NCBI GenBank assembly: GCA_017631725.1
Contig: JAGBSS010000189.1
Coordinates: 1-5,589 of the forward strand
Length of the DNA stretch: 5,589 nucleotides
Reading direction: 5' to 3'
From: Clostridia bacterium
GTDB lineage: Bacteria; Bacillota; Clostridia; Christensenellales; Borkfalkiaceae
Within the stretch, counting starts at the first letter, position 1. Each line of letters starts with the position of its first letter. Below are positions 1 to 5,589 of the stretch, piece after piece. Both the position numbers and the translations under genes were made by a program. A model generated the notes under the pieces. It was not told the DNA's origin, ran no database searches, and saw only the letters and a program-made list of their open reading frames with translations.

Positions 1-536
1 ACAACGTTGGTTATAGAATAGCCACAGCCATCGAACGTTCCGGTAAAGCCGTATGCCGCATTATTTCCTGCGCCACCATATTGAGAAGTACCTATAGTAC
101 CATCGTGGAACATTTCTGTTCCTGTACCAACAAGGTCTTTAGTTAATACAATGTAACCAGAAGATGCAGAACCTGCTTCTTTAAAGTTATTAGAAGTTGC
201 ACCACCTGCTACTCTCCATGGAGCAAGTACGTGTGTAGGAGCACATACGTCTGCAAGTTTGGTTATACCAAAGGTCGCAATTATCGCTTTTATCCTATAC
301 GCTTCTTCTGATGTGGATATATATATTTCCCTATTGCCTACATAAGTACTTAATACCTTTGATGAAACCACAACTGAATCACCTACCTGTGAGTAGTCTA
401 CTTGTTCATCATCTATGGTAACCATTTCAACTTCTCCATTAACCTTATATATTAAGCTATTGCCTACTATTTCACCAGAGTCGTCTGTTTGGGTTGCCCA
501 CGTCACATAATCTTCTATTACAATTGCTTGTTTAAC
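1..536 (-). repeat. Unit 5 (type II-like), truncated by the window edge
   Basis: Residues 1685-1862. The stalk reads LIYKVNGEVEMVTI, VDY, VVVSSKVLSTYVGN and KAIIATFGITKLADV, colinear with the stalks of units 2 and 4. The helix section starts with GGATSNNFKEA (from 1795), then SSGYIVLTKDL and AAYGFTGTFDGCGYSI, where the window ends. The NNFKEA and YGF-x-GTFDG features place it with type II, but the DIDF motif is altered to KDLVG, so it is more diverged. The rest of its helix and closing domain lie outside the window. Confidence 0.75.
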
Positions 537-3500
537 TATTGTTGCTATTTTCGCAAAGTTAGAACCTATTATAATTATAGTTTCGCCTGATTCAACTACT
601 TTTGTGGTTAAAACTGCATCTGTCTCGGTGATAGATGCTTGCGCAGTTATATCCTTTCCACCTTTTATTATTTTTGTAATACCAGATAGATTAATTATAA
701 TTTCATTAGATCTATTGGCTTCAATTTCTAAAAGGTTAGAATTTAAACCATAAACAGCACCAAATGCGTTTTTAATATCATCTATAACCGCAAAATCTGT
801 AATTAACGTTGAGTTGGTGACAGTCATGTTTCTACCAAGAGACGTTCCCGCATTCGTTGTTTTGTTGATTGACGATGCAATTGCAGGTTTTGTCATATCT
901 GATTCTTCGCTTGCCCTTATTATAATGGTAGAATTATTAATCTTCATACCGCATATTGCACTACCAAACACACCATAGTTCGTGCCGGCATTTGTAATAT
1001 CAAAGTAGCAGTTTGTCAAGTTGCCCATTGCAAAGTAACCAAACAAGCCTTCGTTATAACGACTTAATGCAGTACCAATCAATGTTAAATCTTTAAATTC
1101 ACGAGTAGATGAACATACACCGAATACTGTATTCCAACCACTAAAACCACCAAACGTAAAGTTCTTAATTGAGTGCCCTACACCATCAAACGTGCCGTTG
1201 AATCCGTAATATGGATTGTTGCCATTACCACCCAAACTATTATATGCGGAATAACCGAGAGTAAAGGCTTCTCCTTCAAAGTCGATATCATTAAGTAATG
1301 CTACGTAACCTTTTGCGTTTGCACCAGATTCTATAAAGCTTGCACTTGTTGCACCTAATGCTCTCAATACAGGAGATAATGTTACTACTCCACCTGTAAA
1401 CGTTGAAATATCACTTGCCCTGCTTACGCCAAAGTCTGCGATGGTTGCGTTTACCCTATAATCTTTAACGTCTGTTTCAACGAGAATTAATTTCTTACCT
1501 GTATTTGCTTTTAATACGTCTGAAGGAATACTTATAAATGTATCGTACAATTCGTATGAAACGGATTCACCTTCTATTGTCACACTCTTTATTGTGCCTT
1601 CTATATCAATAGCAAAGTCTTTAGATACAATATCTCCAAGTTCGGTTGCGTAAGATGCATATGCAACAACGTCGAAATACTCTTCGGTAGGTCTAGACAA
1701 TGTGACAATTTTTGCATAGTTAGACCCTACAACTATTACATTTGTACCACGAATTGAATATTCACTTGGGAGCATAAATCCGTTTGCAGTATTCTGTACG
1801 TTAATTAATTTACCACCAACAAACACTTTTACAGGATTTATAAGTGGAATTTCTACGTCTTGACCATCTACTGAACCAACGTAAATATTGTTATCCGTGT
1901 AATCAAGTAACAATCCGCCTGCGGTTACAATTGATGTCGAATCTATAAATATTGTAGAGCCTGTTGCTGGGATATTATCTCCACTTAAAGCACCAAGTGT
2001 CGTTGTTTGACCAGCAGCACCTTTTACTATAACAATAGAATTTGTTATGCCTTGCATTGATGATGCAAACGTTGACGTTAATGCGTTAGTTTTGCCTGAA
2101 GCAACTGATATTTCAAAATAACAATTATCAAACGATGCACTAACGTTTTTACCAAATAGACCATTATCATCACTAACCGTTCCAATAAAGCCTGCGTTGT
2201 AAATGCTTGAAACTTCTCCATTTCTTGAAACCAAGGTGTCAAAGAATTGAGTGCCGTTTATTACAAAGTTTTTAAATGTAAAGCCGTTACCATCTAACTT
2301 AATTACCGCACCATACGTTCCATACGTTCCAAATAAAGACCATCTGTAATATTCTCTTGCGTGACTTATAGTTGAACCACCAAAGTCTATATCGTTAGAT
2401 AAGTAATAGTAACCACTATAATTTAATCCCGACGAACTTGTTCCCGTCGCACCACCAATTTTTTGCATTTGGTTAAGCGAACTTGTGCTACCTGTGTTAA
2501 TTTGGCTTGCTTGCGAAATCTCGAGAGTTGCTAATACACCATTTACAATATATATTACACTATCGGTGTACATTTCAATTTGGAACGCATTTGGACCAAT
2601 AAACGTGCTGATTTCTGAATATGGAATAGTTATTGTTTTTGCAACAGAATCGTAAGTGTAAGAAACTGTTTTTGTTTCGTTTTTATAACTAAACACAAAG
2701 GAAAGTGGTTGTTGTTCTATTCCTTGAATAATTAAGTTTCTACTTGTTTCTGTTGCAGTGTTTAAACCATAATTACCTATGTTAATTTCTTTTTCTACTA
2801 AAAGGAATTCCCATACTGCGTAAAGTGTGATTTCACTTTCTACACCAACAACGTAAATAGATTTATCGGTATATTCTACCTCTCCATTTGCAGTTAAAGA
2901 CCAACCAATGAAACCATGCCATTGTTTTGTAAACGCATTTGCAGGTAAAATAATGTTTTCGTTTGTTCTTGCAACAATTGATTGCATTGAGCCAGAGTCT
3001 GCACCATTGCCATTGAAGTTAATAGTGTTTTCGTTTGCCGTCCAGATTGCATAAATTGTTGAATTGGTTTGACCAAGAACAATGCTGTCACCAGCGTTTA
3101 AGATTTCTTCACCTGACATAGTTAAAGACCAACCTACAAAGGTGTAGCCTACCCTTTCAAAGGTGTTTTCAGGCAAGGTTATAGAATCGCCTGTTTTTAC
3201 GGTAATTTTTTCTACGCTACCACTTGTTGCACCGTTGCCGTTAAAGTTTGCAGATACGTATGCGGCGGTATTTGCCACCTTAACTATTTTTGCAAATCCA
3301 GAGCCTATTACAACAAGCTCTTCACCTTTTTGAACTTCATCAAAGGTTAAGATTGCACCGTTTTCTGAAACTATTACTTTAGAAGTTATATTTTTACCAT
3401 TTTTAAATATTTTGGTTATGCCAGATAGTTCAACAAATACTTCACCATCTAACGTGCAACCTGCTTCTATTTGGTTATCAGTTATGCTATAAATGTTTTC

Positions 3501-5588
3501 TTCACCAATTTTTGATTTCAATGCAGTGGTAAAGGCATAATCTGTAAGAACGATGGTGCTATTAAAGGTTGTTCCCTTGTTCCATAAAGCGCCATTGGTT
3601 GCAGATGCAATTTGTTGAGACAACGCCGCCCCGGAAAGGGCTTTTGTACCTTCTCTTACGATAATTGTAGAATCGGTCACGTTAAAACCACCTGTCATAC
3701 GACCAAATATACCATAAGTACAAGCTGAACCTAATTCTATATCAATATAAACGTTATTTAAATTACCGCTTACCATGTATCCGAATAAGCCTTCGAAATA
3801 TTGTCCTGATGGGACGCTACCAATAAGGGTTAAATCTTTAAATTCACGAGTTGAGGTAGACATGCCAAATACCGTTTGCCAACCTTCTGATCCCGTTACA
3901 AAGTTATAAATAGATTTGCCATTACCATCGAAGGTTCCGTTGAAACCATAGTACGGATTGGTTCCGTTTCCAGTTAAGCTATTATAACCATAGAAACCAA
4001 AGTTGAATATTTGACCTTGCGCATCTATATCATTTGCTAAAACAATATAACCTTTTGCATTAGCAGCGGATTCTTTAAAGTTTGCACTTGTTGCACCTAA
4101 TGCTATCATTGCAGGAGCAAGTGTGCCAGACGCATTTAAGCAAGAAGAAATATCACTAAACTTGGTTGCCACAAAGGTTGCAATCGTTGTATTTAAAACG
4201 TATGTATTTGCGTTTGTTTTAATTGTTATAACGTGCTTACCAACGTTTTCTTTTAATACTGAAGATGAAATATATAAGTAGCCGTCGCTTACACTATAAC
4301 TTACTGCATTTCCAGAAATTGTAACTGATTCTACAGCACCATCTATTTCATAAACAAAGTCTGTTTCAATAACTTGATTTTCATCGTTTGTTCTGCTTGC
4401 TGCAGCAATTACGTTGTTAACTACTATTTCTTCAGATTCAAGTTTTGCCAAGAAATATCTGTTAAATTTACCCATATCTAAGGTAAACGTGCTACGGTGA
4501 GTTGAAATGTATTCTGCCGAGAAAGTTATTGTATCTGAATCTAAAATAATACCTTCTTGATTAGAAACGTCTACACCCCTATAAATAATTCTATTTACAC
4601 CAGAGATTTCTAATACTACGTCTTCATTTGCGTTAACTTCTTTAACAATTGATATGCTTTCAACTTTACAGGTTGATTTTAATTCTACACCAACTATATA
4701 AGGATCTTCTACGTAGAACACAGAACCAAAGGTTTCGTTCATTTCGCCATCTAAACTAAAGGAAACGCTACCTTGAGATACAACTACGCAGTTTGTAAAT
4801 ACGTTTGCACCAGATGGTTTATTACCTAAGATATAATCTGTTGAATCTGCGTTAGATTTAATAAACAAGTTATCATATGAACCATTAAAGTACCAACCAA
4901 ATAAGCCACCTTGGTATACACTAAAATCTACAATGTTTAAGTTAGAAATAACTGCACTTGAACTCATTCCGCCAAACAATGCGTTATGTCCGTTTAAAGT
5001 AAAGTTAGAAATTGTATAACCACGGCCATCTAACGTGCCTGCAAAACCTGTGCCTGCATCCCAGTTGGTTTGTGCGTGAACGATGGAAATTCCGCCAAAG
5101 TCAATATCTGCACCTAAAACAAAGTAGCCGTAGATATTGTTTGCAGATGCATCTTTACCATTGTTAGACTTGTTGTCGTATGCAGTTGCACCACCTGCTA
5201 TTGCGTATTGTGGGAGAACTGAAGTAGAGCCTGTATGAATTTGATTTACACTTGTAATTAAGCAAGTTACAACGTCTAAAGTGTAATAGTAATCTACAAC
5301 GTCTGTTGAAATGGTTGCCGTTCTGTTTTTACCATATAGTTTGCTTACTATTTCGTAAGGAATTGTTACAATGCCATTTTCAAACGTAATAGCATCTAAG
5401 CCTATTTTAACACCTGCAAAAGTTGCAGAAAGAATTTTTGTTCCTTCTACTTGTTGAGTAAATGGAATTTTGCTTGCCGTGGCAGTATTTAAACCATAAG
5501 TGCCAAGATCAAGTTCAACAACTTTAGCAGCAACGACTACTACGACGAAAGATTTAATTTCCGTGCCATCGTTTAAAATTATTTTAGC
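1..5588 (-). CDS. Giant repetitive surface/adhesin-like protein, internal fragment (GLUG-like beta-helix units plus Flg_new repeats)
   Basis: This frame stays open for 1862 full codons and is cut at both window edges, so start, signal peptide, anchor and stop are all unseen. Residue numbers here count from the first full codon at 5588. The protein is rich in N, T, S, G, V and I, has only about a dozen cysteines, and shows no hydrophobic stretch long enough to be a clear membrane segment. It contains five repeated units of about 365-390 residues, with two Flg_new repeats at residues 777-928. GLFG motifs lie at residues 228, 600, 1143 and 1514. Families with GLUG and InlB B-type repeats are usually exported and act at the cell surface, often in adhesion; that role is inferred here. 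No catalytic motif is visible. It could instead be a structural surface-layer or biofilm matrix protein. The coding call is very secure and the function is tentative. Confidence 0.95.
537..1700 (-). repeat. Unit 4 (type II): stalk domain, long GLUG-like beta-helix, closing domain
   Basis: Residues 1297-1684. The stalk has DFAIDIEGTIKSVTI, VSY, ISIPSDVLKANTGK and NATIADF. The helix section starts with LGATSASFIES (from 1411), then AKGYVALLNDIDFEG, YNSL, NPYYGFNGTFDGVGHSI, TREFKDLTLIG (1495-1505), EGLFGYFAMGNLTNCYFD (from 1513) and STIIIR. The closing domain has LSGITKIIKGGKDIT (from 1634) and GSNFAKI (1675-1681). It matches unit 2 almost colinearly at offsets of 913-915 residues. Unlike unit 2, it is followed directly by another unit, with no Flg_new repeats between. 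Confidence 0.8.
558..2771 (-). repeat. Higher-order repeat, copy 2 (units 3 and 4)
   Basis: This is the second copy of the unit pair, about 2.73-2.75 kb from copy 1 on the DNA and separated from it by the two Flg_new repeats. Motif order and spacing are kept throughout. Differences are a restored GSNYAKI in its first closing domain, an extra GTY in its first helix, and the absence of Flg_new repeats after its second unit. Confidence 0.8.
1701..2804 (-). repeat. Unit 3 (type I): stalk domain, GLUG-like beta-helix, closing domain
   Basis: Residues 929-1296. The stalk starts with YGLNTAT at residue 940 and includes KTITIPYSEISTFIGPN, corresponding to VTIPYEIVSKLYGKN in unit 1. The helix section has TGSTSSLNQ, GGAT (1045-1048), GYYYLSNDIDFGG, LDGNGFTFKNF (from 1098) and NGLFGKNVSASFDNCYFE (from 1142). 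Here the GLUG-like GY is replaced by GK. The closing domain has VKVFVGGKLINV and a good GSNYAKI (1288-1294), unlike unit 1. A 9-bp tandem duplication adds an extra GTY before the LDG turn. The unit follows the Flg_new pair and runs directly into unit 4. Confidence 0.77.
2312..2329. repeat. Perfect 9-bp tandem duplication (catacgttc twice)
   Basis: Two adjacent identical 9-bp copies keep the frame and encode GTYGTYG on the minus strand, just before the LDGNG turn of unit 3. Unit 1 has a single GT at the comparable place (FAGTLDG). A recent replication slippage is the simple explanation. Confidence 0.85.
2805..3032 (-). other. Listeria-Bacteroides repeat domain 2 (Flg_new / InlB B-repeat type)
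   Basis: Residues 853-928. It repeats the pattern of the preceding domain: INFNGNGADSGSM, then LPANAFTKQWHGFIGWSL, and ends ITLYAVWEF. The usual GY before the F-x-GW core is replaced by WHG, so it is slightly divergent, but the opening and closing strands are intact. It leads through the short linker LLVEKEINIGN into the YGLNTAT start of unit 3. The adjacent same-strand open frame at 2894-3091 is an out-of-frame shadow of these two repeats. Confidence 0.88.
3036..3260 (-). other. Listeria-Bacteroides repeat domain 1 (Flg_new / InlB B-repeat type)
   Basis: Residues 777-851. The sequence runs from VSANFNGNGATSGSV through a TLPENTFERVGYTFVGWSL segment to STIYAIWTA. These are family hallmarks: an FNGNG opening strand, a LP-x-N-x-F-x-x-x-GY-x-F-x-GWS core and a closing Y-A-x-W strand. 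Length of about 75 residues is normal for this small beta-grasp-like repeat. It is followed without a gap by a second copy. Such repeats commonly serve as spacers or adhesion modules in surface proteins of Bacillota and others; the role here is inferred. Confidence 0.9.
3261..4439 (-). repeat. Unit 2 (type II): stalk domain, long GLUG-like beta-helix, closing domain
   Basis: Residues 384-776. The stalk contains DFVYEIDGAVESVTI, then VSY, YISSSVLKENVGK and NTTIATF. The helix section begins with LGATSANFKES (from 497), continues with AKGYIVLANDID, YNSL and NPYYGFNGTFDGNGKSI, then TREFKDLTLIG (580-590) and EGLFGYMVSGNLNNVYID (from 599), followed by STIIVRE. It is longer than the type I helix. 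The closing domain has LSGITKIFKNGKNIT (from 721) and GSGFAKI (762-768). Unit 4 is the closest relative; by eye they share roughly 40-50% of residues, higher in the core around FDG and TREFKDLTLIG. The unit ends directly at the first Flg_new repeat. No catalytic residues are recognised. Confidence 0.8.
3285..5498 (-). repeat. Higher-order repeat, copy 1 (units 1 and 2)
   Basis: The type I + type II pair of units 1 and 2 is repeated as units 3 and 4. The offset between matching motifs is nearly constant: YGLNTAT 909 residues, the LDG turn 912, LGATS 914, FNGTFDG 914, TREFKDLTLIG 915, LSGITKI 913 and FAKI 913. Two 23-bp exact matches link the copies at DNA level (3829-3851 with 1084-1106, and 4082-4104 with 1340-1362). 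Synonymous sites elsewhere have diverged widely, so the duplication looks old. Confidence 0.8.
4440..5498 (-). repeat. Unit 1 (type I): stalk domain, GLUG-like beta-helix, degenerate closing domain
   Basis: Residues 31-383 of the fragment. The stalk runs from YGLNTAT (residue 31) to about residue 117, with VTIPYEIVSKLYGKN near its centre. The helix section follows TGST (119-122) and has GGAT at 132-135, then GYFVLGADIDFGG, LDGRGYTISNF (186-196) and GGLFGWYFNGSYDN (from 227), which resembles the GLUG motif. The closing domain starts at EISGVNRI (from 327). It lacks the GSNFAKI motif found in units 2-4 and has GKFNRYFLAKL at the equivalent place. The closest relative in the window is unit 3, 909-912 residues downstream, which shares YGLNTAT, TGSTS, DIDFGG and the LDG-x-G turn. 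Role inferred: one module of a rod-like or solenoid surface protein. Confidence 0.75.
5499..5588 (-). other. End of an upstream beta-rich segment and linker (residues 1-30)
   Basis: These 30 residues precede unit 1. They read NDGTEIKSF, then five consecutive valines (residues 15-19) and AAKVVELDLG, leading into YGLNTAT. Their position matches the end of the second Flg_new repeat and the linker before unit 3 (LYAVWEFLLVEKEINIGN). An Ig-like or Flg_new-like domain may therefore lie just upstream, outside the window. Too little is visible to name the domain. Confidence 0.5.
5526..5546. repeat. Short trinucleotide-like run encoding VVVVVAA
   Basis: Seven successive codons of the form GTN or GCT encode five valines and two alanines (residues 15-21) in the linker before unit 1. 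On the plus strand this appears as mixed agc, aac, gac and tac triplets. It is an imperfect low-complexity stretch and may be only a beta strand of the preceding domain. Confidence 0.5.
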
Positions 5589-5589
5589 A

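Noticed and set aside
2894..3091. A 65-codon minus-strand open frame starting at GTG
   Set aside because: It lies in another frame of the same strand, wholly inside the two Flg_new repeats; it has no homology I recognise and no convincing ribosome binding site. It is a shadow of the large gene.
1084..3851. The 23-bp exact match (1084-1106 and 3829-3851) as attachment sites or mobile-element direct repeats
   Set aside because: Both copies encode the same residues in frame at aligned positions of homologous units, so they are conserved coding sequence. There is no integrase or transposase between them.
1..5589. CRISPR array or other short regularly spaced repeats
   Set aside because: The repeats are long, diverged and coding; no short identical repeats with regular spacers were found.
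1..5589. Promoters, terminators, riboswitches or RNA genes
   Set aside because: There is no intergenic space, and AT-rich stretches resembling -10 boxes are expected by chance in this coding sequence. No tRNA or rRNA pattern was seen.
1..5589. A pseudogene or frameshifted gene
   Set aside because: The minus-strand frame is continuous across all units with intact motifs, consistent codon use and no internal stop.
1..5589. A previously undescribed multi-gene or enzymatic system
   Set aside because: Only one gene is present and no catalytic, nucleotide-binding or nucleic-acid-binding motif is visible. The sequence supports a repetitive surface protein only.

Overview
The whole window lies inside one very large protein-coding gene on the minus strand. 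One minus-strand frame (first full codon at 5588..5586, last at 5..3) runs 1862 codons with no stop, and neither the start codon nor the stop codon is inside the window. The plus strand and the other minus-strand frames are full of stops. I see no RNA gene, mobile element, CRISPR array, promoter or terminator, and no intergenic DNA.

The product looks like a secreted or surface-displayed repetitive protein, probably a giant adhesin-like protein. It is made of about five tandem units of roughly 365-390 residues. Each unit has three parts: (a) a leading beta-rich segment of about 80 residues that I read as an Ig-like or stalk domain; (b) a beta-helix-like segment with a GGAT or LGAT entry, a GY-x-x-L-x-x-DID motif, a DG-x-G-x-x-I-x-NF turn and a GLFG motif resembling the GLUG repeat; (c) a short closing domain with SGITKI-type and GSNFAKI-type motifs. 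Two tandem Listeria-Bacteroides repeats (Flg_new / InlB B-repeat type, GY-x-F-x-GWSL) sit between units 2 and 3.

In protein order (window right to left) the layout is: end of an upstream segment, residues 1-30 (5588-5499); unit 1, type I (5498-4440); unit 2, type II (4439-3261); two Flg_new repeats (3260-2805); unit 3, type I (2804-1701); unit 4, type II (1700-537); unit 5, type II-like and cut by the window edge (536-1). Units 1+2 and 3+4 are two copies of a higher-order repeat offset by about 2.73-2.75 kb (909-915 residues).

The DNA is AT-rich, prefers A/T-ending codons (GCA, ACA, GAA, AAA, TTA) and uses the standard code. Together with the Flg_new and GLUG-like architecture this suggests a low-GC, gut-type Bacillota (Clostridia-like) bacterium, but that placement is inference. 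No enzyme active site, nucleic-acid-binding motif or defence-system component is visible. The noteworthy content is the architecture of this giant repeat protein, not a new multi-gene system.
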